Source: Formosa haliotis (lineage in GTDB: Bacteria > Bacteroidota > Bacteroidia > Flavobacteriales > Flavobacteriaceae). From it: DNA of 64,000 nt. Positions 42,447 to 50,967 of the stretch are shown here, piece by piece; position 1 is the first letter of the stretch; each line of letters starts with the position of its first letter. Position numbers and translations under genes: made by a program. The stretch covers positions 682,001-746,000 of the forward strand of contig NZ_BDEL01000001.1 of the NCBI RefSeq assembly GCF_001685485.1, given 5' to 3'. The notes under the pieces were generated by a model. That model saw only the letters and a list, made by a program, of their open reading frames with translations. It had not been told where the DNA came from and did no database searches.

Positions 42447-42465
42447 ACTAGACAATAACTGAACA
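42447..42465 (-). promoter_or_regulatory. PUL regulon motif, copy 5 (near TPR-LuxR regulator)
   Basis: On the minus strand it reads TGTTCAGTTATTGTCTAGT, 17 of 19 bases identical to copy 1. It lies about 520 bases before the GH2 start and 263 bases before the start of the divergent regulator, so it is unclear which gene it serves. It may allow a loop with copy 4. Confidence 0.5.
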
Positions 42466-42728
42466 TGGCATAAAAATTAAACATAATTAAACACGACAAA
42501 ACAAGAACACCATATAAATACAACAAACTAAATATCAATTCATTACACCTAAAATAATTAAGTCTTTTTCTAACAAAATTGAATTTTAACTAGACAATCA
42601 CCCATATATAGCCTTCTTAGAAAGCTTAGAATCACTATTTATTTTATTTACATTTGAAAAGACGCAAACAAACTAAACACTGTACTTGTTGAGTACAGAA
42701 TAAACTAACAATTTATTCATTTAACCCG

Positions 42729-44333
42729 ATGAAACGAATTAAACTATTTATTGTTCTACTGTTAACAACCTTTCAGTTAATTAAGGCACAAAGTGTTATT
42801 AAACGAGACTCCTTTTATAGAAAGGCTGAAATTATTAAATATGAATCCCCTGATAGCGCTGCCATTTATTTTCAGAAAAGTGTAGATTACCAACTCCAGG
42901 AGCAGGATACTTTGGCAGCCATTAACAGTTTAAAAGAATTATCCTTTTTATATGCTCATAATGTGAATTATGGAAAATCGTATGATGGCTATTGGAACGC
43001 TTTACTTTTAGCAGACAAATCTAACGATTCGGTATCTATCGCTAGCATTTATAATCAACTAGGTTGGCTTTATAGCTTTTACAAACGAGACAATGAAGCC
43101 TTAAAATACTTTAATAAAGCCATCGCTATTGATAAAAAACTTAAAGTAGACCCTATAGACTATAACACCAACTTAAGAAGCGATTATTTTTCTATTGCAG
43201 TTTTTCATCGTGATAACGATCAATTTGAGTTGGCCCGCAAATACTTAGATAGCAGTAATATTTATCATTTAAAAATCACCAGTCAAACCCCTTATTTTGC
43301 TAATTCAGAACTTGGTTATATTTTATGCAAAGAAGGTAATTATACAGAAGGCCTAAAATTGCTTAAAATCTCTGAATCTTATTTCGAGGAATCAGACCCG
43401 TCCTACCTAACGATGATATATTATTTATTAGGCGAAGTATACCGAGACTTAAATGATTTTGATTTAAGTGAATTGTATTTAAAGAAATCTTTAGAATTCG
43501 GTGAGAAATATCACACGCATAGTAATTACGCACCACGAAATTATCAAGCCCTTTCCGAACTTTACCGTGCCAATAATAAATTCAAAGACGCATATAAAGC
43601 CTTGTTAAAAGCTAATGAATTGAATAATAATATTTTTGGTGGACGTAGCGAAAACAACCAACATTTATTAGAAATTAAGGACGATTTTAGGGTAGAAAAA
43701 CAAAAACAAGACGCCCTTTTAAAAGAAAAGCGTTTAGCAGAATTAGAACACGAAGATAAAATATGGCTTTTAAAAACAGTCTTACTTATAGTCGTTGTAT
43801 TGTTTATATCTCTTTTTGCTGCTTTATTTGTTAGAAACTTAAGGATTAAGCATAAATCTGAAAAACTAAATTTAAGAAAGCAACAAGACATAGAGCGAAA
43901 ACGACAAAACGATATTTTAGAATTAAAAAACAAACAATTGGCGGCATCTGCCCTACAACTCATAGAAAAAGACGAGTTTTTAGAAACAATCAATTCAAAA
44001 TTATCTAAACAAGATACTCAGATTGATACTAATGTTATTAAACGTATGGTAAAAAGTATTCAAGGGAATACTGCAAGTAATTGGAAAGAATTTGAAGCCC
44101 GGTTTACGAATATAAATCAAAGTTTTTATGCTAACATCACAGAAAAATTCCCAAAACTAAGCCAGACCGACCAAAAGTTATGCGCTTTAATAAAATTGAA
44201 TTTTTCAAGCAAGGAAATGGCATCCATATTAGGGATAAGCGTAGAAAGTGTACACACGTCTCGTTACCGTTTACGCAAAAAATTAGGCTTAGAACGCAAT
44301 GATAACTTAACCGATTTTATCAATGAATTCTAA
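42729..44333 (+). CDS. TPR-containing membrane regulator with LuxR-type HTH
   Basis: A 534-residue sensor-regulator. A signal peptide (ending IKAQ) is followed by a periplasmic array of TPR-like repeats (residues about 35-310, e.g. YNQLGWLYSFYKRDNEALKYFNKAI), one transmembrane helix near residue 350 (LLKTVLLIVVVLFISLFAAL), a cytoplasmic coiled coil rich in Lys/Arg/Gln, and a C-terminal HTH (LSQTDQKLCALIKLNFSSKEMASILGISVESVHTSRYRLRKKLG). No kinase domain is present. This layout is common for PUL regulators in Flavobacteriia. It is the best candidate to control the regulon motif copies, although the AraC regulator is an alternative. Confidence 0.82.
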   Translation: MKRIKLFIVLLLTTFQLIKAQSVIKRDSFYRKAEIIKYESPDSAAIYFQKSVDYQLQEQDTLAAINSLKELSFLYAHNVNYGKSYDGYWNALLLADKSNDSVSIASIYNQLGWLYSFYKRDNEALKYFNKAIAIDKKLKVDPIDYNTNLRSDYFSIAVFHRDNDQFELARKYLDSSNIYHLKITSQTPYFANSELGYILCKEGNYTEGLKLLKISESYFEESDPSYLTMIYYLLGEVYRDLNDFDLSELYLKKSLEFGEKYHTHSNYAPRNYQALSELYRANNKFKDAYKALLKANELNNNIFGGRSENNQHLLEIKDDFRVEKQKQDALLKEKRLAELEHEDKIWLLKTVLLIVVVLFISLFAALFVRNLRIKHKSEKLNLRKQQDIERKRQNDILELKNKQLAASALQLIEKDEFLETINSKLSKQDTQIDTNVIKRMVKSIQGNTASNWKEFEARFTNINQSFYANITEKFPKLSQTDQKLCALIKLNFSSKEMASILGISVESVHTSRYRLRKKLGLERNDNLTDFINEF

Positions 44334-44390
44334 ACCTGAAAACTATGTATAAAGCCTTATTAATTAATAAGAACTCATACAATTAAAATA

Positions 44391-44433
44391 TGCCATGAAT
44401 ACAAAAATTAATTTAATTAATGTATTCGTGGCA
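44391..44433. terminator. Bidirectional terminator between regulator and third GH16
   Basis: The stem TGCCATGAATACA / TGTATTCGTGGCA, with one G-T pair, is flanked by A- and T-rich tails on both sides. It lies between two converging genes and can serve both. Confidence 0.8.
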
Positions 44434-44450
44434 ATTTAAAAGTAAGTGGA

Positions 44451-45725
44451 TTATTCCTGTTCTAAAGTCCAGGTTCTTACCCAATCCACTTTCATGGTAT
44501 TTATAGTGTTATCATTCAATTCAGATTTTGCAGGAAGCCCTCCTAACCAATTATCATTAGAAGTCCACAAATCAAAAATAATTTCTAAATCTCTAGTAAA
44601 CTCACGATCGGGATATTCCTTTCCAGAACGATCATGTCCTACAACAACACTCCCCGCAGGTTCTCCATCTAAATAAAACTGTATATGTTTGGAATCTTTC
44701 CACCACACACCAAAGGTATGGTAATCTTCATTCCACTTTACGTTTTTACTAGGGTTAGTATCTGATAAGTTACTTTGGTTAAAATTATCTTCGTCCCTAA
44801 TAACTCCCGGCGTTTTGTTTGAATCGGCCTGGAAATATTGCGAATTCATTTGTAGTGGAAAATCTGGCTGGCAATCGCATGATGGTTTTGCATTGTTTTC
44901 AATAATATCAATTTCATCACGATTGTAGGAGTCCCCATTATTTAACCAATACGTATTATAGGCAGAAATATATGATGCCTTTATACGGGCTTCGGTATAC
45001 ATTGGGTAATTGGCTTTCTCTCGTGAATGAATTCTTGCCGTTTGAAACCATCTATCTTCCGGATTACTTTCGTTTAACGTGGCTTTAATCCATAAATTTC
45101 CATCTGCAACTCCAGAATTTGTACCTGCTGTCGTCATAAATACAGGCACCCCATAATTCCATGTCGATTTAAACCATTTATTGCTGTCCCAAACTTCAAA
45201 TTCATCAGACATTTGTTCATTTTTTACCCATTTTTTGCCTTCTGGGGTGGTGTTATTTATAGAAACAAATGAGGGATAATTAGGATCTATATTTTCAAAA
45301 TCTTCAGCGGTCGGTCCTTCTACTGGATTTACGGTAACATAAACAGTCGCCGTATCTGAATCGCCATCCTTATCCTTTAAAGTATACGTAAAACGGTCTT
45401 CCCCATTAAAATTTGCCTCAGGAATGTATTCAAAAATACCATCGCTAATTTCTGTAACCTCGCCATGAGTTGCATCGGTTAACAAGCTGTAATCGTCTCC
45501 ATCGCCACCATCCTTGCCAATATCATCGTTTGCAGATACATTTATTTGGTTTACCTCTCCTGCTTTACTGTTTTCAAATACAATAAGTTCATCATCAACT
45601 GCTGTTGGTTTATAATCTTCTTGTACCGATTCGGAATCAGATCCGCAGTGTACCAATGAAAAACATAGCATAGCAATTACGCTTAATTGTATCATATTGC
45701 TTAAAAATTTTATTCTTAATACCAT
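44451..45725 (-). CDS. GH16 beta-porphyranase/agarase-like lipoprotein with cadherin-like domain
   Basis: A 424-residue lipoprotein (lipobox ending SLVHC). Residues about 30-120 form a cadherin/Ig-like domain (VNQINVSANDDIG, GIFEYIPEANFNGEDRFTYTLKDKDGD). The catalytic GH16 domain follows with the E-I-D-I-I-E motif near residue 268, YHTFGVWWKDSKHIQFYLDGEPAG, LEIIFDLWTSNDNWLGGLP and the closing MKVDWVRTW. The sequence differs clearly from the two agarase-type GH16 genes here and looks more like porphyranases. I chose the start at 45725, which places a normal lipoprotein signal at the N-terminus, rather than the longer frame. A motif identical to copy 1 lies 63 bases upstream. Confidence 0.8.
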   Translation of the reverse strand: MVLRIKFLSNMIQLSVIAMLCFSLVHCGSDSESVQEDYKPTAVDDELIVFENSKAGEVNQINVSANDDIGKDGGDGDDYSLLTDATHGEVTEISDGIFEYIPEANFNGEDRFTYTLKDKDGDSDTATVYVTVNPVEGPTAEDFENIDPNYPSFVSINNTTPEGKKWVKNEQMSDEFEVWDSNKWFKSTWNYGVPVFMTTAGTNSGVADGNLWIKATLNESNPEDRWFQTARIHSREKANYPMYTEARIKASYISAYNTYWLNNGDSYNRDEIDIIENNAKPSCDCQPDFPLQMNSQYFQADSNKTPGVIRDEDNFNQSNLSDTNPSKNVKWNEDYHTFGVWWKDSKHIQFYLDGEPAGSVVVGHDRSGKEYPDREFTRDLEIIFDLWTSNDNWLGGLPAKSELNDNTINTMKVDWVRTWTLEQE

Positions 45726-45788
45726 TTCAATAGTTTTAAATTCTGCCATCAAAATTATTGATACTAATGATAAACAATACATGATTAC

Positions 45789-45807
45789 ACTAGACAAGAA
45801 CTAAACA
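45789..45807 (-). promoter_or_regulatory. PUL regulon motif, copy 6 (upstream of third GH16)
   Basis: On the minus strand it reads TGTTTAGTTCTTGTCTAGT, identical over all 19 bases to copy 1 at 2601-2619, 43 kb away. It lies 63 bases before the GH16 start at 45725. Confidence 0.75.
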
Positions 45808-45953
45808 TAGGTTGATATTTATAATTTTTTACCAACTTTTTATCGATAACTAATCCTTTTTATGCGATTCATTAAAACTGAAACTTAAATTCTGTTGTAC
45901 TACTATTTAAACAAAAATTACAACACAATTGATTACTAGATACACCTTAAAAA

Positions 45954-46808
45954 TTACTGATTCAAATAATTTTTACGAAACTGCAAAGGCGAACAATTCA
46001 TAAATTTCTGGAACTGTTTATAGAAATAGGGCAAACTCTCAAAACCACATTCGTATGCAATTTGGCCCACCTGTTTATTGGTCTCTATAAGTTGTTTACA
46101 CACAATATTTATTCGATATTCATTAACAAACGTAAATAAAGATTTATTTAGTGATTTTTTAAAAAACCTACAAAAGGCTTCATCACCCATTGAAACTAAC
46201 GAAGCAACATCGTTAAGTATTATTTTTTTATCGTAATGGGCATGAATGTATTCGTATACCTTATCAATTCTCGCGTTGGCTTTTATATTTAAGGAACTCG
46301 AAAAATATTCAGAAGACAGCAATTCATAATCATCGATTAATGCGAGTTCATTGAGCAATTGTACGAAACTCATCAATTTATCAAACGCAGGTTTATTTAA
46401 AATTGAAACAAGTTCATTATAATAGGTTTCTCCCACTTGTGAACTAAATTTAATGCCCCTTACCGATTTTGCTAATAGATTTTTAATGTGATAAAATTCA
46501 TCTTTATAAATCCAATCGGCACCTAATAAATTTTCATCCCACTGGAACACCAACGATTTTACTCTAGATCCAGAATTCAAGGTATTCTTCCAACAATGTG
46601 GCAAATTACTTCCGAATAAAACAAAATCGCCAGCATCAAATTTCTGTACGCTATTTGCTACATACCTAATCCCCTCTCCTTTTTCTATAAACGTAAGCTC
46701 AAATTCTGGATGAAAATGCCAAGGTGCATTAAAATTCACATCCTCATAAACAAAAGCTTTAAAAGAAGAATGAATTGGTGTGCTTACTTTTTCAAATTGT
46801 GCTTTCAA
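45954..46808 (-). CDS. AraC family transcriptional regulator
   Basis: A 284-residue regulator. The N-terminal cupin domain carries WHFHPEFELTFIEKGEG and FDAGDFVLFGSNLPHCW, and the C-terminal AraC DNA-binding domain carries the two helix-turn-helix units (LNDVASLVSMGDEAFCRFFKKSL and VGQIAYECGFESLPYFYKQFQ). Cupin-type AraC regulators usually bind small sugars or sugar acids. It is divergent from the P450 cassette, with about 200 bases between the starts, so it probably controls that cassette. Control of the GH16 gene downstream of it is also possible. Confidence 0.88.
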   Translation of the reverse strand: MKAQFEKVSTPIHSSFKAFVYEDVNFNAPWHFHPEFELTFIEKGEGIRYVANSVQKFDAGDFVLFGSNLPHCWKNTLNSGSRVKSLVFQWDENLLGADWIYKDEFYHIKNLLAKSVRGIKFSSQVGETYYNELVSILNKPAFDKLMSFVQLLNELALIDDYELLSSEYFSSSLNIKANARIDKVYEYIHAHYDKKIILNDVASLVSMGDEAFCRFFKKSLNKSLFTFVNEYRINIVCKQLIETNKQVGQIAYECGFESLPYFYKQFQKFMNCSPLQFRKNYLNQ

Positions 46809-47010
46809 AACGGATTTTATTTAAGAAATTAAAAATTAACAGAATTACATTCTATGCAAAAAAACTACACTTATTAACTCCAATACTAAATTACATCAAT
46901 AAACATGTCAATATAGATACTTTTTTAGCTAAATACGATACTTTCTTGTAAAAACTTTTTTTACACTTTTGTTCATTCCAGCACTAACTTTTAAATGAAA
47001 TACACCACCC

Positions 47011-48174
47011 ATGGATAAAAGTAAAATTAATGATCCTTTTGAAAATGATAGACTTGAAAAAGGATTTGGCGAAATGGACGACCAAAACGATCCTGTTGTT
47101 ATGGTATTGGGCCATAAAGATGTAAGACGGTGCGCCCACAATTGGAAAACCTATCAGTCTGGTGCAAAACCTGGACGCATTGTTATTCCTTCAGAAGTAA
47201 ATATTCGCGACACACGCCAGATCCCTTTTGAGCTAGATCCACCAATGCATGGGGATTATAGAGCACTATTAGAGCAGTGGTTTAAACGCCCTTTAGAAGC
47301 AGATTACGAAGCTGAATTAAAAAAACAAATCAGCAACTTGTTTGATGACGTTTTAGATCAAGATAAAACAGAAGTTATTCATGATTTTTCCCTAAAACTA
47401 CAATCAAGAGCCCTCACTCTATTATTTAACGTACCATTTTCTGTTTCCGAAACTTGGATTTCTTGGGGAACGCATGTTTTTAGAAGTGAAGACACTTCCT
47501 TAGATGCCAGTAAAGCAAATGTATTGTACGATTATATTGATGAACAAATTGATAAAAGTAGTGCAAACCCGGGCGATGATTTTTACTCGCAACTTTTAGC
47601 ATCAGAAGTCAACGGTAAAAAATTAACAAAAGAAGAAATTAAAGGTATTGTTATTTTAACTTTTGCCGGCGGAAGAGATACCGTAATTAATGCGGTTACG
47701 AACTCTATTGCTTATTTCGCAGAACATCCAGAATCTTTAGAACGACTACGTAAAGAGCCCGAATTAACAACTACCGCAATAGAAGAATTAGTACGCTATT
47801 TTTCACCTTTAACCCAAATGGGACGTGTGGCAACAGAAGATGCTATGGTTTGTGAACATGCCGTAAAAGCCGATACTAGAATTTCTCTAAACTGGGCTTC
47901 TGCAAATAGAGATGCTAAGGTTTTTGAAAATGCAAATGAAGTTGTTATCGATAGGAAACTTAATCCACATGTCGCATTTGGTTTCGGAACTCATAATTGT
48001 TTGGGCGCTACTCATGCCAGACAAATTTTAAAAATTTTAATACACACTCTAATTGAGAAAGTGGAATCTATAGAGATTCTAGATTATAAAGAAAACATAG
48101 AAGACCTTGGCGATTATAAGCGCAAAGTAGGTTTTAATAAAATCAATGTAAAATTCAATAGTAAACTAAATTAA
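47011..48174 (+). CDS. Cytochrome P450, probable 6-O-methyl-D-galactose demethylase
   Basis: A 387-residue soluble bacterial P450. It has the I-helix motif FAGGRDTV near residue 217, the ExxR motif EELVR near 256 and the heme-cysteine motif FGFGTHNCLG near 323. It is followed by its own ferredoxin and ferredoxin reductase genes. In porphyran-degrading marine Bacteroidetes such a trio oxidatively removes the methyl group of 6-O-methyl-D-galactose, giving galactose and formaldehyde. The surrounding agar/porphyran genes support this specific role, which otherwise could not be read from a P450 sequence alone. Confidence 0.85.
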   Translation: MDKSKINDPFENDRLEKGFGEMDDQNDPVVMVLGHKDVRRCAHNWKTYQSGAKPGRIVIPSEVNIRDTRQIPFELDPPMHGDYRALLEQWFKRPLEADYEAELKKQISNLFDDVLDQDKTEVIHDFSLKLQSRALTLLFNVPFSVSETWISWGTHVFRSEDTSLDASKANVLYDYIDEQIDKSSANPGDDFYSQLLASEVNGKKLTKEEIKGIVILTFAGGRDTVINAVTNSIAYFAEHPESLERLRKEPELTTTAIEELVRYFSPLTQMGRVATEDAMVCEHAVKADTRISLNWASANRDAKVFENANEVVIDRKLNPHVAFGFGTHNCLGATHARQILKILIHTLIEKVESIEILDYKENIEDLGDYKRKVGFNKINVKFNSKLN

Positions 48175-48175
48175 A

Positions 48176-48484
48176 ATGGCTAAAATAATTTTTGTAACAA
48201 AAGATAACGATACCATAAGCACTGAAGGAACTACTGGAAGTGTCATGGAACTTGCTGTACAAAACAAAGTTAAAGGGATTGAAGGTAATTGTGGCGGCGT
48301 GTGTTCTTGTGCCACCTGCCATGTGCATGTATCTCCAGAAGATTGGGATAAAATTGGTGCTCCGAGCGAATTAGAAAGCGATATGCTTGAATTTGATGAA
48401 AATGTAAGTGAGTACAGCCGTTTATCATGTCAGATACAAGTTAGCGATGCCCTTGATGGAGTTATTTTAAAGGTTGCGCAATAG
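48176..48484 (+). CDS. 2Fe-2S ferredoxin (adrenodoxin/putidaredoxin type)
   Basis: A 102-residue ferredoxin starting one base after the P450 stop. The cluster ligands are in GNCGGVCSCATC and in LSCQ near residue 82. It carries electrons from the reductase encoded next to the P450. Its length is typical for the adrenodoxin group, and it has no signal peptide, so the system is cytoplasmic. Confidence 0.92.
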   Translation: MAKIIFVTKDNDTISTEGTTGSVMELAVQNKVKGIEGNCGGVCSCATCHVHVSPEDWDKIGAPSELESDMLEFDENVSEYSRLSCQIQVSDALDGVILKVAQ

Positions 48485-48485
48485 G

Positions 48486-49738
48486 ATGTTAGAACATACT
48501 AAACATAAAACATGTGTTGTAATTGGCGCCAGTCATGCTGGTGTTAATTTTGCTTTTAATTTAAGACGAGAAGGTTGGCAAGGCGACATTTTGGTGTTCG
48601 ATAGTGATCCTGAAATGCCGTATCACAGGCCTCCGCTTTCTAAAACATATATTACTTCGGAAGATGATTCGATAATAGACACGCTATTTCCTGAACAAAA
48701 TTATAAGACCGATGCGATTACTTTAAATTTAGGTAAGACCATTTTGGCTATAAACAAACACGAAAAATCATCACGCTGCTAGATGGCACCGATCAAACTT
48801 ACGACAAGCTAGTCATAGCAATGGGCGCACGGCCTTTTATTCCGCCAATTACAGGTATAGAAACGGCAAAAAACCTATTCCCAATGCGCACCTATGCCGA
48901 TGCTATTCATATAAAAAAGGCCTTAAAAGCATCAGCACAGAAGCGAGTTGTGATTATTGGAGGTGGTTATATCGGTTTAGAAACGGCTGCTTCCTTAAAA
49001 AAAATGGGTGCAGACGTTACTGTTTTAGAACGTGAACCACGCGTTTTAGCACGCATTACGGCCCCTGAAATGTCTGAGTTTTTTCAAGATTTACATACCG
49101 AAAATGCTGTTGATGTATGCACTAATAAAAATGTAATTTCTATAGAAAACACGGCGCATTCAAATCGAATAATTTGTGATGATAACACGACATATTTAGC
49201 CGATGTTATTGTTATTGGCGTTGGAATAAAAGTGAATGTAGAACTTGCACAAGCCGCTGGTTTAGAAATTGAAAATGGTATTAAAGTCGATGAAACATGC
49301 CAGACTTCTAACGAAAATATTTACGCTATTGGAGATTGCACGTTTCATTTCAATCCACATTACAAAAGATTTATCCGATTAGAATCTGTTCAAAATGCCG
49401 TAGATCAAGCCAAAGTCGCTGCTGCAGCTATTTGCGAACAAACTGTGACTTACAATACTATGCCTTGGTTTTGGTCAGATCAATTCGATGTAAAGTTACA
49501 AATGGTCGGACTCTCTACAGGTTACAACCAAATTATAAAACGAGTTGAACTAAACCATCCTAGAAGTCTTTCGGTTTGGTATTTTAAAGACGACGAACTT
49601 TTAGCAGTAGATGCAGTTAATAATGCAAAAGCCTATGTTTTGGGTGGTCGTTTTATATCCGGAAAACAACGTATAGATAAGGCTAAATTACAAGATTCAA
49701 CTATTGCAATTACGCCGAGGAGCATTCTTAAAGATTAA
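48486..49738 (+). pseudogene. FAD-dependent ferredoxin reductase, one frameshift
   Basis: Joined across one frame change this is a 417-residue reductase of the putidaredoxin-reductase type. It has VVIGASHAGVNFAFNLR for FAD, MPYHRPPLSK, VVIIGGGYIGLETAASL for NAD(P)H and IYAIGDCT near the end, followed by the C-terminal dimer domain. The frame is lost at the A-run 48763-48767; one extra A restores KIITLLDGTDQTYDKLVIAMGA. It should supply electrons to the ferredoxin and P450. The start at 48486 lies one base after the ferredoxin stop. If the frameshift were real the demethylase system would lack its own reductase. Confidence 0.85.
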
Positions 49739-49766
49739 AAACAAACTTAACTATTAAAAAAATTAT

Positions 49767-50882
49767 ATGTCCATAATTTCAAAATGCGCGATTGCAAAAG
49801 GCGACGGAACTTTTAGTATTGAAACTGTAAATGTAGAAAGTCCAAAAGCCGAAGAAGTACTTGTTAAAGTGAAAGCTGCAGGGCTTTGCCACACAGATCA
49901 TGATTCCTTACATTGGGGAAAACCTATAGTTATGGGGCACGAAGGTGCTGGTATTGTTGAACAGGTTGGAAATGCTGTTACCGACTTAAACGTTGGGGAT
50001 TATGTGATTTTAAATTGGGCAACCCCATGCATGTCTTGCTTTCAGTGCCAAGAAGGCAATCAGCATATTTGTGAAAATAATTCGCCTGTTACTGCCGGTG
50101 GAAATGGATACACTCCTGGTCATGCGCATTTAGAAGGTACCACTTGGAATAACTCCCCTATTGAACGTTCTTTTAACATCGGAACGCTTTCAGAATACAC
50201 CTTAGTTAAAGCATCGGCCTGTGTAAAAGTTGAAACCGATATGCCCGTGGCTTCAGCAAGTATTATTAGTTGCGGTGTGATGACTGGTTATGGCTCTGTT
50301 GTAAATTCGGCTAAACTTCAAGCAGGAAGTTCCGCTGTAGTTCTAGGCACTGGAGGTGTCGGATTAAATGTTATTCAGGGTGCTAGAATTTCTGGGGCTT
50401 CAAAAATTATCGCTATCGATATTAATCAGGAACGTCTAGATATGGCTTTACAATTTGGAGCTACGCATACCATATTAGCCGATAAAAATGATGATGGATT
50501 ATTAAAAGCTTCCGAAGCCGTTAAAAAACTCACCAATGGCAGAGGTGCCGATTATGCGTTTGAATGTACTGCAATTCCAGCTTTGGGGGCAGCACCATTA
50601 GCTATGATTAGAAATGCAGGAACAGCAGTTCAAGTTAGCGGAATTGAAGAAGAAATCACCATCGATATGCGATTGTTTGAATGGGATAAAGTTTACATTA
50701 ATCCTCTGTACGGGAAATGTAGACCGCAAATAGATTTCCCCAAATTGGTAAACCTGTATAAAAAAGGTGATTTAATGCTAGATGAAATGATTACTAGAAC
50801 CTACCCATTAGAAGACTTGCAACAAGCTTTAGACGATATGTTGGCTGGTAGAAATGCTAAAGGGGTCATCGTTTTTGATTAG
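49767..50882 (+). CDS. Zinc-dependent alcohol dehydrogenase (formaldehyde-linked, by context)
   Basis: A 371-residue medium-chain dehydrogenase. The catalytic zinc residues are in AAGLCHTDHDSL and VMGHEGAGIV, the structural zinc cysteines in PCMSCFQCQEGNQHIC, and the cofactor fold in VVLGTGGVGLNVIQGA. It is in line with the P450 cassette, 28 bases after the reductase. In related marine bacteria the dehydrogenase next to this P450 has been linked to handling the formaldehyde released by demethylation. Whether it acts on formaldehyde directly or on a thiol adduct cannot be told from the sequence. Confidence 0.8.
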   Translation: MSIISKCAIAKGDGTFSIETVNVESPKAEEVLVKVKAAGLCHTDHDSLHWGKPIVMGHEGAGIVEQVGNAVTDLNVGDYVILNWATPCMSCFQCQEGNQHICENNSPVTAGGNGYTPGHAHLEGTTWNNSPIERSFNIGTLSEYTLVKASACVKVETDMPVASASIISCGVMTGYGSVVNSAKLQAGSSAVVLGTGGVGLNVIQGARISGASKIIAIDINQERLDMALQFGATHTILADKNDDGLLKASEAVKKLTNGRGADYAFECTAIPALGAAPLAMIRNAGTAVQVSGIEEEITIDMRLFEWDKVYINPLYGKCRPQIDFPKLVNLYKKGDLMLDEMITRTYPLEDLQQALDDMLAGRNAKGVIVFD

Positions 50883-50967
50883 GGAAATAGGAAAGTTATA
50901 CACCGACACATTAAATTTAATCCATTCTTTAAAAAGCTACATCCTATTTATAAATACCAACATACAA

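Larger units (their letters stand above)
41952..42728. other. Non-coding region between divergent GH2 operon and TPR-LuxR regulator
   Basis: About 780 AT-rich bases. It contains motif copies 4 and 5 and two partial matches (TCTAGACAAACATATAGA near 42295 and ACTAGACAATCACCC near 42590), all pointing in the minus direction. I see no gene or RNA in it. Confidence 0.6.

Noticed and set aside
43562..43993. A 143-codon frame antisense to the TPR-LuxR regulator
   Set aside because: Very rich in Ser, Phe, Cys and Lys, as expected from the complement of an AT-rich coiled-coil region. The sense gene is well supported.
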